Positions 45,601 through 53,291 of a stretch of 60,066 nt of DNA are shown in pieces. Position numbers and translations under genes: made by a program. Numbering within the stretch: the first letter of the stretch is position 1; the number at the start of each line of letters is the position of its first letter. The notes under the pieces are model-generated. The model had not been told where the DNA came from. It did no database searches and worked only from the letters and a program-made list of their open reading frames with translations. The DNA comes from Actinomycetota bacterium (lineage in GTDB: Bacteria; Actinomycetota; Thermoleophilia; Gaiellales; Gaiellaceae): positions 1-60,066 of the forward strand of contig JACDEU010000013.1 of NCBI GenBank assembly GCA_013816245.1. The letters run 5' to 3'.

Positions 45601-48600
45601 GTACGACCTCCGGCTCTGGTCGACGGACAACTACCAGTCGACCGAGCTGATCTTTCCCGATGGGGCTCGCGTGCACTACCAGCGAATCTCACCGGGGAAC
45701 GGTTTGAATGACGCCGCCTACGAAGCTAAGACGACACCGACCCCGTTCCTGCACTCGACGATCGTCTGGAACGACAACATCAGGGCTTGGAACCTCACGC
45801 GCACGGACGGCAGCGTCTACACCTTCGGTGAAAACGCACCGCTGCAATCGATTCGCGACCGCTTCGGAAACATCATCTCGCTAACGCGGACTCAGGGACA
45901 GCTCGGCGACATCACGAAGATCACGTCATCGAGTGGGCGCTGGATCAAACTCACCTACGACACCTCGCACCGCGTCACCCAGGCCCAAGACAGTGCCGGT
46001 AGAACGGTCGGATACAGCTACTACACCGGGACCGGCACCGGGGAGCTTCAGACCGTGACCGACGCCAAAGGCGGGGCGACTACCTATACGTACGACGCGT
46101 CGCACCAAATGAAGACGATCAAAGATCCACGCAACGTCGTTTATATGTCGATCGGCTATTACGCAGATGGCCGCGTGCAGACGCAAACGCAAGCGGATAC
46201 GCCCGCGACAACCTTCCAGTTCGCTTACTCCACGAACGGAAATGGCGATCCTCAAACAGATATCACCGATCCGCGCGGCAACGTCCAACGCGTCATCTTC
46301 AACGCCGACGGCTTTGCCAAGTCGGAGATCGACGCTGTAGGCAAACCGGAGCAACAGACGACGAGCTTCGAGCGCGAACCAGGCACCGATCTCCTCATTG
46401 CGACGGTGGATCCACTCAACCGACGCACGGAGCTAGGCCACGACAGCCGCGGAAACCTCACATCTGTGACGCGGCTCGCCGGGACCGGCAACTCTGTCAC
46501 GACCTCCTTTACGTACGACCCGAAGTTCAGTCAGCTGAAGACCGTCACCGATCCGCTCAATCACACAACGACGTACGACTACAACACCTCCGGCGCCCTG
46601 ACGGGAATCACAGATCCACTGACGCATCAAACAACATTCGTTCCGGATGCGGCCGGGCTCCCGACTCAGGTGAAAGACGCTCTCAACAACCAGACCACCT
46701 ATGGCTACTTGGCCGGAGATCTCGTCTCGGTCAGCGACCCGCTCGGCAACACGACCACCCGTTTCGTAGACAACGCAGGCCGAGTCGCCGGTCTGACCGA
46801 TCCAACCGGCAACCGGACGAGCTACCTCTACGACAACCTGAACGCCGTGACGAAGATCACCGATGCCAAGGCCGGGCAGACCTTGTTCGGTTACGACGCG
46901 AACGACAACCTCACCACGGTCACCGACCCGGACGGCACGAGTCACGTGACCACCTACACCTATGACAACCTCGACCGAGTCGCGACACGAAAGGACGCGC
47001 TCCTTCACCAGGAGACCTACGCCTACGACGGCAACAGCAACCTGACCCGCTTCACCGACCGCAAAGGCCAGGTGACGAGCTACAAGTACGACGCTCTCAA
47101 CCGGCGCACATTCGTCGGCTTCGGCACGGCGGGAACGCCGCCGAACGAGACGTACAACTCGAGGATCGACCACACCTACGACGCCGGCAATCGCCTCCTC
47201 ACTGCCGTCGATTCGGCCAACGGGACGATCACCGAGGTTCCGGACAACCTCGATCGGCTGACGAGCGAGACAACACCGCAAGGGACCGTGTCGTACACGT
47301 ACGACAACGCCGATCGCCGGCTGACGATGACCGCGGCGGGGCAGGCGCAGGTGGTCTACGGCTACGACAACGCCGATCGGCTTCTTTCGGTCACTCAGGG
47401 AACCTCAGCAGTCGGGATCGGCTACGATGACGCCGACCGGCGCACGAACGTGACATTGCCGAACGCGATCATCGAGCAGTACGGTTACGACAACGCCTCC
47501 GAGCTGACCGGCATTACCTACAAGCTCGGCGCCTCGACACTCGGCGACCTGAACTACGGCTATGACTTCGGTGGGAAGCGCACCGCCGTCTGGGGTACAT
47601 ATGCGCGGACGGGCTTGCCGACTGCGGTCACGTCCGCGACGACATACAACGCCGCGAATCAGCTGACCAAGTGGGCGAACAAGGCGACCACGATCGACCT
47701 GAACGGCAGCCTCACCAGCGACTCACTTGGCACGACCTACACCTGGAACAACCGCGGCCAACTCACCTCGACGGCCAAGACGGGAACGGCGGTCAGCTAC
47801 GCCTACGACGCATTCGGCCGGCGCAAGTCAGAAACAGTGAACAGCACGACCACGAGCTTCCTCTACGACGGCGCCAACGTCGTCCAGGAGCAGTCGGCTG
47901 CGACCGCGAACCTCCTCACCGGTCTCGGGATCGACGAGACGTTCGCTCGAACCATTGGCTCGGACCAGAAGAGCTTCCTCGGTGATGCACTCGGCTCGAC
48001 GGTCGCGCTCGCCGACACGGCCGGCGCCGTCACCACTTCCTATACCTACGACCCGTTCGGCAAAGGCACCGTGACCGGTGCGGCGAGCACGAACACCTTC
48101 CAGTACACGGGCCGCGAGGCGGACGCCAACGGACTCACTGAGCTTCGGGCTCGCTACTACAGCCCGACGTTGCAGCGGTTCCTGTCCGAAGACCCGATCG
48201 GGTACGCAGGCGGCGAAGCCAATATCTACTCCTACGGCTCCAATAGTCCGACAAATCTGGTCGACCCGCTCGGCCTCTGCAGCTCTGCCCTCTCGATCGG
48301 TGGACTGCTCAGGTCGGCAATCGGACGCTGCGGCGCTCTCAACGCAATCATGTTCTGGAGCACGTTTGCACCTTGGGGGCCGGAGCTAAGGCTCCTCGAA
48401 GAAGGAGTGCTCGAGCTCCGAGCCGTAGAAGAAGGAGCCGTTGTTCTTCGCGGTGGTGACTCGGCGGCTGCCGCGTACGGCCGGGCGGTTCATTCGGCTC
48501 ACGACTACGGGCCGGGTTTTGTGAAGGAGTTCCGCGGTCTTCCTAGCGGTGCGCGTCCGGACGCGGTAAACCTTACGACGCGGGAGGTGGTAGAGCTCAA

Positions 48601-48730
48601 GCCGGACCGGGCAGCCGCCATCAAGCTTGGTCAGGGACAACTGCGACGCTACGCCGACGAGTTGAATAAGGAGTTTCCCGGTCCGCCGTTCACGACGAGG
48701 CTCGTGACTTACCCGCGGTTTCACCCATGA
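42674..48730 (+). CDS. Secreted Rhs polymorphic toxin
   Basis: The 2,018-residue protein starts at GTG 42674 with GAGAGGAAG just upstream. A Sec-type signal (AVRLALLLIVLAAVVSLAGA) is followed by a lone YD repeat (residues about 55-92), two IPT/TIG folds (to about 265), three tandem domains of about 115 residues (268-610, two sharing CCNG), a carboxypeptidase-regulatory-like fold (680-760), a DUF6531 region (DPVDPSSGLFAYTKTDL), a long YD-repeat shell and the Rhs core (RARYYSPTLQRFLSEDPIGY). The variable tail (about 1920-2018) carries RPDAVNLTTREVVELKPD and GQGQLRRYADEL, a PD-(D/E)XK-type nuclease pattern. The neighbouring overlapping gene should be its immunity factor. Export by Sec is inferred. 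Confidence 0.9.
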   Translation: MITFRRAVRRGMPFGSCLVLVSRSTRAVRLALLLIVLAAVVSLAGAASAAPSSAITYGYDELGRLVAVSDPANGAAKYAYDAAGNVTSITRQTVSVVSVASFGPKIGTAGTVVTIYGTGFSATAGQDTVKFNGTTAAVTSASATQLVATVPSGATTGTISVTAPGGSATSSGSFTIGSGPAITALSASVGSVGGSLTISGTGFDTTAANDVVLLGGLRAPVTTASATSLTLTIPASSSGKVTVVTPNGKAVSSADLVVPPAPYGASDIDTNVHMAVGDSRVIFTAANKVSVALIDTVGGQNLSINFNNVTASGGVCCNGVTYTLLSPSGAAIAGPVDFGYFGAFVEPIRIPRTGTYTLVIDPSASNSGNVTVSLYDTPADAAGTLTPGTPTTVSIGTPGQNARYTFDATQNDRVSMNVDNVSMNGFNFTCCNGIKLSLVQPDGSYLFRNLDVGYLGTFIDTTTLSQTGTYTVVVDPFTETTGSLRLSLYNVPPDVSGTTTIGGPPVDTTISTPGQNANYTFPGTTGKNIHLQASNINYPFPGVSAVNGITLAIYDSNNNVVLPPTEFGYLGTTLSATLPADDTYRIALNPLRENTGSLTLTLTDPPGPPIRQAKQIKPVAAPTSFPLFRVGEARTQADATPGPEEWTPDAKNQTGDWRSHRGRSPWEHYAPLQAPNEVTALAGQALTLNGQPLENVTVEIEDSPVTAKTDKTGRFLLAPAPAGHQVLIVDGTSAGTNGKPFGTVEIGVDLLKGRTTRLSDTIWMTRIDKGHEVTIDSPTSKETVITTPHIPGLELHLQPGTTIKDGDGNAVTRVSITPVPVDRPPFALPIGVTVPLYFTIQPGGAYLSKPAQLIYPNYTHLPPGQRVPFWNYDPDKKGWYVYGRGTVTPDAKQVVPDDDTRIWAFTGAMISGLPVPPIRWPNFGKLFGDPVDPSSGLFAYTKTDLVEPGPAPIAITRNYRQGDSNSYSFGVGATMPYDLRLWSTDNYQSTELIFPDGARVHYQRISPGNGLNDAAYEAKTTPTPFLHSTIVWNDNIRAWNLTRTDGSVYTFGENAPLQSIRDRFGNIISLTRTQGQLGDITKITSSSGRWIKLTYDTSHRVTQAQDSAGRTVGYSYYTGTGTGELQTVTDAKGGATTYTYDASHQMKTIKDPRNVVYMSIGYYADGRVQTQTQADTPATTFQFAYSTNGNGDPQTDITDPRGNVQRVIFNADGFAKSEIDAVGKPEQQTTSFEREPGTDLLIATVDPLNRRTELGHDSRGNLTSVTRLAGTGNSVTTSFTYDPKFSQLKTVTDPLNHTTTYDYNTSGALTGITDPLTHQTTFVPDAAGLPTQVKDALNNQTTYGYLAGDLVSVSDPLGNTTTRFVDNAGRVAGLTDPTGNRTSYLYDNLNAVTKITDAKAGQTLFGYDANDNLTTVTDPDGTSHVTTYTYDNLDRVATRKDALLHQETYAYDGNSNLTRFTDRKGQVTSYKYDALNRRTFVGFGTAGTPPNETYNSRIDHTYDAGNRLLTAVDSANGTITEVPDNLDRLTSETTPQGTVSYTYDNADRRLTMTAAGQAQVVYGYDNADRLLSVTQGTSAVGIGYDDADRRTNVTLPNAIIEQYGYDNASELTGITYKLGASTLGDLNYGYDFGGKRTAVWGTYARTGLPTAVTSATTYNAANQLTKWANKATTIDLNGSLTSDSLGTTYTWNNRGQLTSTAKTGTAVSYAYDAFGRRKSETVNSTTTSFLYDGANVVQEQSAATANLLTGLGIDETFARTIGSDQKSFLGDALGSTVALADTAGAVTTSYTYDPFGKGTVTGAASTNTFQYTGREADANGLTELRARYYSPTLQRFLSEDPIGYAGGEANIYSYGSNSPTNLVDPLGLCSSALSIGGLLRSAIGRCGALNAIMFWSTFAPWGPELRLLEEGVLELRAVEEGAVVLRGGDSAAAAYGRAVHSAHDYGPGFVKEFRGLPSGARPDAVNLTTREVVELKPDRAAAIKLGQGQLRRYADELNKEFPGPPFTTRLVTYPRFHP

Positions 48731-49191
48731 CCGCACGCAACGTAGTGCAGGAGGCATTGGAGCGCTTCGGGCGTCAAGCGGGCCTGGAGAAGAAGTCGGG
48801 CGCCTGGTACCGAGGTGGTGACGAAGTGATTGCTGTCGTCGATCTTCAGAAGTCTCAGTACGGGCCTCAGTACTATCTCAACCTGGGATTTTGGCTACGC
48901 GAGCTCGAAGGCGAGCGTTATCCCAAAGGATCGGAGTGCCACATTCTCCTTCGGCTGGAAACTCTGGTACCTCAAGAGAGGCATCGGATCGTGCACCTGC
49001 TGGATATGGAGGAGGATGTCCCCGATGAGCAGCGCATTGAGGAGTTAGTGGCGCTTTTGACGGACCGGGTGTTGCCCGTGATCGAGCGCGCCGGCACCGT
49101 TGCGGGACTACGGGCGCTGGTCGACGACGGGACGCTGGCAAGCGCAGCGATTCGCGGCCCCGCTCAGCGGGTCCTGAGCTCCGCCACGTAG
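48727..49191 (+). CDS. DUF4304-like immunity protein
   Basis: The 154-residue protein starts at ATG 48727, overlapping the rhs TGA as ATGA. The segments LEKKSGAWYRGGDEVIAVVD, then QKSQYGPQYYLNLGFWLREL match the pattern of DUF4304 proteins, which are frequent neighbours of polymorphic toxins. No signal peptide is present, so it acts in the cytoplasm. Inference: it neutralises the C-terminal nuclease of the Rhs protein. Confidence 0.8.
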   Translation: MTARNVVQEALERFGRQAGLEKKSGAWYRGGDEVIAVVDLQKSQYGPQYYLNLGFWLRELEGERYPKGSECHILLRLETLVPQERHRIVHLLDMEEDVPDEQRIEELVALLTDRVLPVIERAGTVAGLRALVDDGTLASAAIRGPAQRVLSSAT

Positions 49192-49346
49192 CCAACCGCA
49201 ACGACATCACCCAGCTGCTCGCGCTGCTCGACCGGGTGCCGCCGGTACGCGGCCGCGTCGGCCGGCCGCGACGACGGCCCGACCGTGTCGTCGCCGACCG
49301 CGGCTACGACCACGACAAATACCGAGGACATCTTCGGGCCGCTTGA
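49191..49346 (+). pseudogene. IS5-family transposase remnant
   Basis: The frame from 49191 to TGA 49344-49346 gives 51 residues: NRNDITQLLALLDRVPPVRG, then RPRRRPDRVVADRGYDHDKY and RGHLRA. This is the middle of an IS5-type DDE transposase with the ADRGYD motif containing the second catalytic Asp. Both ends are missing. The rest of the gap up to 49526 holds nothing else recognised. Confidence 0.8.
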
Positions 49347-49526
49347 CGGCCTTGCGGCCGGCCTGCGACGTTAGCCGCCGGGACACGGCTGCACGGGAAC
49401 GATCCGCTGGTAAGGGGGAATCCGGCGGGCTTCGTTCCGGTGCTCCCGCCAGGAGTGAACCCCCAAGGGTTCGACCGCCGAGCTTTTGCCTTGAGTCAAG
49501 GCTCCTGAGGTGGTATGGACCGCTGA

Positions 49527-52500
49527 GTGCCACGAGCCACAAGCGACCGCGGACGAGAAGTCAGGCTCGGTCTCGTTCTGAACGGTGGGGTGAGCCTTGC
49601 TGTCTGGATCGGCGGCGTCACGCGTGAGATCGACGCCGCGCGTTTCGCTTTCGAGACAGACACCGACGACGGCAAGGACACCGGCCCGCTTTATCGGAAA
49701 ATCCTTGAGACGCTCGACGAGACCGTGGTAGTGGACGTCATAGCGGGTGCGAGCGCGGGTGGAATCAATGGCGTCTTGCTCGCCGCAGCGATTTTCAACG
49801 GGAAGCGCGTAAGCGATCTCCGTGAGACTTGGATCTCAATAGGAGACTTCCGGACACTACTGCGATCCCCGTCTCCTCCGAACCCACGCTCGCTTATGAA
49901 GGGTGACGAGGTAGTTCTTCCGCGGCTTAGTGACCTGATCGCCACCGCGTACGAAGGTGGTTCGCACGGACCCAACCGACCCTTCTATCTGTACGTCACG
50001 GCGACGGACCTCTTCGGTTTCGCGCACGACTTTGTCGACTCCACGGGACGCAAGTTCGCGGAGAGCGATCACCGGCGTGTGTTCCGTTTCCAGCACGATC
50101 CTGATCGTCCGAAGCAAACGATTCCACCGGACCGAATGAACGTGATGCGAGATCAGGTGTGGTTTCGTGATGACGATTCGGCGAATCTTTTGGCTCATGC
50201 GGCGCGATCGTCTTCCAGCTTTCCGGTTGCTTTCGAGCCTCACCACTTCGACATAGTTGATCACGTGGAAGGGGCAGAACAAGTCCATAGTCACTGGCTG
50301 ATTGACGGCGGCGTTCTCGACAATCAGCCCTTCAATCCAGTGCTGGACAAGATCGGTGTCCTGCCCGCCGAAGGACCAGTGAAGCGAGTAGTCATGTACG
50401 TCGTTCCTTACGTGACGGAGGTCGGTTCCCTCAAGAGTGACGCTCCAGAGGAGGCAACGGCGCTGGATACCTACTCGGCATCCGGTTCTCTTCCTCGTGA
50501 TCTTCCCAAGCTCGAGAGTCTTGAGCGGATCACTCGCGAGATGAGTGCCCAAAACACCGCGGAAGACGCCCGCAAACTACTGCGCGACAAGCTAACACCC
50601 GACACGCTCAAGTGTGCAGCAGAATGCCTCTTCGACAGTTACGTTGAGACAAGGGCCCTAGCAGCCGATGCCGTGTGGCGGACGTGGGCCTCGGAGGATT
50701 TCCGCCCAGGGGACGGGGCGCTAGCGCAGGATCCGTCGATTGCTCCGGACATGATGGCTCCGCCCCCGCAGCCCCGAGTGAGCATCGCCGCAAAGAACGC
50801 CGAGGAACTTGAGCACCCGCCCTGGCTGCCGGAAAACGGGGTATGGGAAAAGGACGGAGGGGCGTGGAAATGGGGTTTGGCGCCTGCAGAACGCATTGCC
50901 ATATCGGCGCTAGCTGTTCTTCGCGACGCGACGAGTCCCACCAACGCCAATGGAGCCCTGCGCGCACGCCGACACGCGAGCCATCTCATCGCGATGGTCC
51001 GGAAGGCGAAGGTCGCATTGCAGCAGGAGTTCGATGAAAGCCTTCATGAAAAACGTCGGCATGCGCTTGATGCCGACCAGCACGCTCGGCGTGCTTACAA
51101 GCGCATCTCGCGCCAACTTCAAACGATTCAACGGGAGTTCGAGAGACTCGACGCTGAGATCGAGCAACTCCGCTCAACTTTCCCAGAGCCGGACATGGCC
51201 CCTCGGAAAAAGGGAGCGCCTCCGTCCAAGCCTCCTTTTCCTCCTCTGGGTATCCAGAGCCTCATCGACTACGAAGTCACCCGCAACGCGACAGGCATCC
51301 CGAATGAGCAGCCGTCTGTGCAGTTCGATTTCGTGCTCGCCAGCGCCGGCGTATCGAATTCCCTAGGACACGCAGCGCGAACGCCCGCGGAGAAGCTGGC
51401 AGGCATGAAACTGAACCATTTCGGCGGTTTCTTGAAACGCTCTTGGCGCGCGAACGATTGGCTGTGGGGACGACTCGACGGCGTGGAACACGTGATGCGT
51501 GCCGTAGTCGACGTGCCGCGGCTACGCGAGACAGCAGGTGCCAAGGATCTTGCGACGATCGCACATCCAACGGCTGACGATCCCGATGTCACAGCGCTAG
51601 AACGGGAAGCATTGGCGAAACGCTGGCCCGAGATTCTCAAGCAATGTGGCCTCGGGGATCTTGCGAAGAGGCAAGCGTCCTTCATCGAAGTCGCCGCGAT
51701 AGCCATCGACAAGGAAAAGAGCGACAAAGAGCGGTCGCGCGCCTGTGTGCGGGCCTGCCGCAGCGCGCTGGCAGCACGCATCCAGTTGCGCATACTCGAT
51801 CAGGATCTGCTTCGGATCGCCGAGACGGCTCGCGACGATGTTCGACGTGGTTCGTCGCGCATCGCAAGCGGAGCCTACTGGGCCGCGCGGCTATTCGTTG
51901 CGGACAGGAACCTTCGAGAGCGAAGCCCTCGCGCACTTACGCCGCAGGAGCGGATAGACCTCTTCTGCGACATGCATGTCGGAAACGAAACGCTGCAGGA
52001 TGAGTCGTCGTCTCGGCTCGTGCTTGATGTTGGCTCGCAAGCAGTCGCCGTCGCAGCAGCGATGTTTGCCGGCGAGCGTGGCGGCTTGCCAACCTTCGCG
52101 CGCGGTCTACTCGCCTCCTTGCGCGGGACTACGCTCTCAACGAGCAAGGTCGTACGGCTGATCGCGGCTGAACCATGGGTAGGCGCTGCCGCGTTCGCGG
52201 GCCTCGTCGGATTGGTCGTCTGGGCAGCACTTTCGAAACACACGCTCATCGGAGCCCTCCTTCCAGCACTCGCGATCCTGACCGTCGCCGCTGGAGTTGC
52301 CCTATTCACGATTGCGACGAGTGTTCTGGAGCAATCATTAACCAGCTTTCCTCGCGCCGCCGGGTACCTCGTTCTGATCGGCGCGCCGCTTGGGTTCGCA
52401 CTTGTTGCCTGGAAACCCGGTGTACACAGCATGTCTAAGGACCTCCACCAGCACGTCGGTCACACCGCTACGGGGCTCGCGGTCGCCTTCGCGTTAGTCG

Positions 52501-52988
52501 CCGCGGTACTCGCCCTCCTTCGATTGATCGGAACCGCAGGTGTCTGGATCTGGGAAAAGATCCAAGCGAAGTTTTCAAAGAAGAGACAACACTCCCGATC
52601 TTGGCGTCATACCGTGCTCAGTCTCTACCGCTGGCCCGTACTGGCCGCACTACTCACTCTTGCTGCCGGGTTCCTCTTTCAACGCAACTTTCGTGACGAC
52701 AAGGGAGGTAAGGCATGGGCCAAGCTAGCCGATAACCACCACGGAATCATCCTTATCCTCGCCCTGCTTGCGACACTCCTGCTAGCAGCGCTGATTCAAG
52801 AGGTACTAGCAATCTGGAGAAGTCGCTTAACGTCGACCGGCGCAAGGGGGCGACTTGTCACCCGCGTTCGGGGAGGCTTAGGCGGCATCGACCTCCAAAC
52901 GTATACCGCTGGTGCAGTGGTCGCCCTGTCGATCGTCTTTCTTTGGTTTCTAATGTTCTGGGTCGGTCTGCGGGTCGGGCGCGGCTGA
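49527..52988 (+). CDS. Patatin-like phospholipase with C-terminal membrane segments
   Basis: The 1,153-residue protein has an N-terminal patatin domain. The oxyanion loop is LVLNGGVSLAVWIGGV, the nucleophile Ser76 lies in the GASAGG motif, and the DGG with the catalytic Asp is in HWLIDGGVLDNQPF (about residue 260). The block matches DUF3376-type patatins of actinobacteria. A coiled stretch (about 495-560) and several hydrophobic helices near the C-terminus (about 880-1150) suggest membrane attachment. It would cleave lipid acyl chains. GTG 49527 is used without a strong ribosome site. Patatins also serve as effectors of antiphage systems, but no sensor gene is adjacent. Confidence 0.82.
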   Translation: MPRATSDRGREVRLGLVLNGGVSLAVWIGGVTREIDAARFAFETDTDDGKDTGPLYRKILETLDETVVVDVIAGASAGGINGVLLAAAIFNGKRVSDLRETWISIGDFRTLLRSPSPPNPRSLMKGDEVVLPRLSDLIATAYEGGSHGPNRPFYLYVTATDLFGFAHDFVDSTGRKFAESDHRRVFRFQHDPDRPKQTIPPDRMNVMRDQVWFRDDDSANLLAHAARSSSSFPVAFEPHHFDIVDHVEGAEQVHSHWLIDGGVLDNQPFNPVLDKIGVLPAEGPVKRVVMYVVPYVTEVGSLKSDAPEEATALDTYSASGSLPRDLPKLESLERITREMSAQNTAEDARKLLRDKLTPDTLKCAAECLFDSYVETRALAADAVWRTWASEDFRPGDGALAQDPSIAPDMMAPPPQPRVSIAAKNAEELEHPPWLPENGVWEKDGGAWKWGLAPAERIAISALAVLRDATSPTNANGALRARRHASHLIAMVRKAKVALQQEFDESLHEKRRHALDADQHARRAYKRISRQLQTIQREFERLDAEIEQLRSTFPEPDMAPRKKGAPPSKPPFPPLGIQSLIDYEVTRNATGIPNEQPSVQFDFVLASAGVSNSLGHAARTPAEKLAGMKLNHFGGFLKRSWRANDWLWGRLDGVEHVMRAVVDVPRLRETAGAKDLATIAHPTADDPDVTALEREALAKRWPEILKQCGLGDLAKRQASFIEVAAIAIDKEKSDKERSRACVRACRSALAARIQLRILDQDLLRIAETARDDVRRGSSRIASGAYWAARLFVADRNLRERSPRALTPQERIDLFCDMHVGNETLQDESSSRLVLDVGSQAVAVAAAMFAGERGGLPTFARGLLASLRGTTLSTSKVVRLIAAEPWVGAAAFAGLVGLVVWAALSKHTLIGALLPALAILTVAAGVALFTIATSVLEQSLTSFPRAAGYLVLIGAPLGFALVAWKPGVHSMSKDLHQHVGHTATGLAVAFALVAAVLALLRLIGTAGVWIWEKIQAKFSKKRQHSRSWRHTVLSLYRWPVLAALLTLAAGFLFQRNFRDDKGGKAWAKLADNHHGIILILALLATLLLAALIQEVLAIWRSRLTSTGARGRLVTRVRGGLGGIDLQTYTAGAVVALSIVFLWFLMFWVGLRVGRG

Positions 52989-53074
52989 CGAATACGGGCG
53001 CTCGATAGGGCGGAACGAGAACGTGAGCTACGACTCGGTCCTAGAAGCATTGTTAGCTAGCCGGAGGCTTTAGC

Positions 53075-53251
53075 GTGAGTATTTTTGAACTGACGAATCG
53101 CGGCGCGTCCAAGATCATCGTTCTCGACGGCGGTCGCATCGTGGAGGAGGGCTCCCATCAGGAGCTGCTCGCGTGCGGTGGCGAGTACGCAAATCTCGTC
53201 CATCTGCAACTCGGAGCTTCCGACTCGCCACTTTCGGCGCTCATCGGCTGA
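53075..53251 (+). pseudogene. C-terminal tail of an ABC exporter ATPase
   Basis: From GTG 53075, preceded by CCGGAGG, to TGA 53249-53251 the 58 residues include [20 protein letters not shown], then [13 protein letters not shown]. This is the end of an ATP-binding domain of the ABCB/exporter type, after the H-loop. Walker A, signature and Walker B are missing. The presence of a start and ribosome site is likely accidental or from a fused leader. Confidence 0.7.
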
Positions 53252-53291
53252 ACGGCTTCAACGCCAGAGCGGTGGAAGTCCGCCGGCTCTG

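Noticed and set aside
46433-47281. Minus-strand frames opposite the rhs gene
   Set aside because: They mirror the YD repeats of the rhs frame and have no independent start signal or motif.
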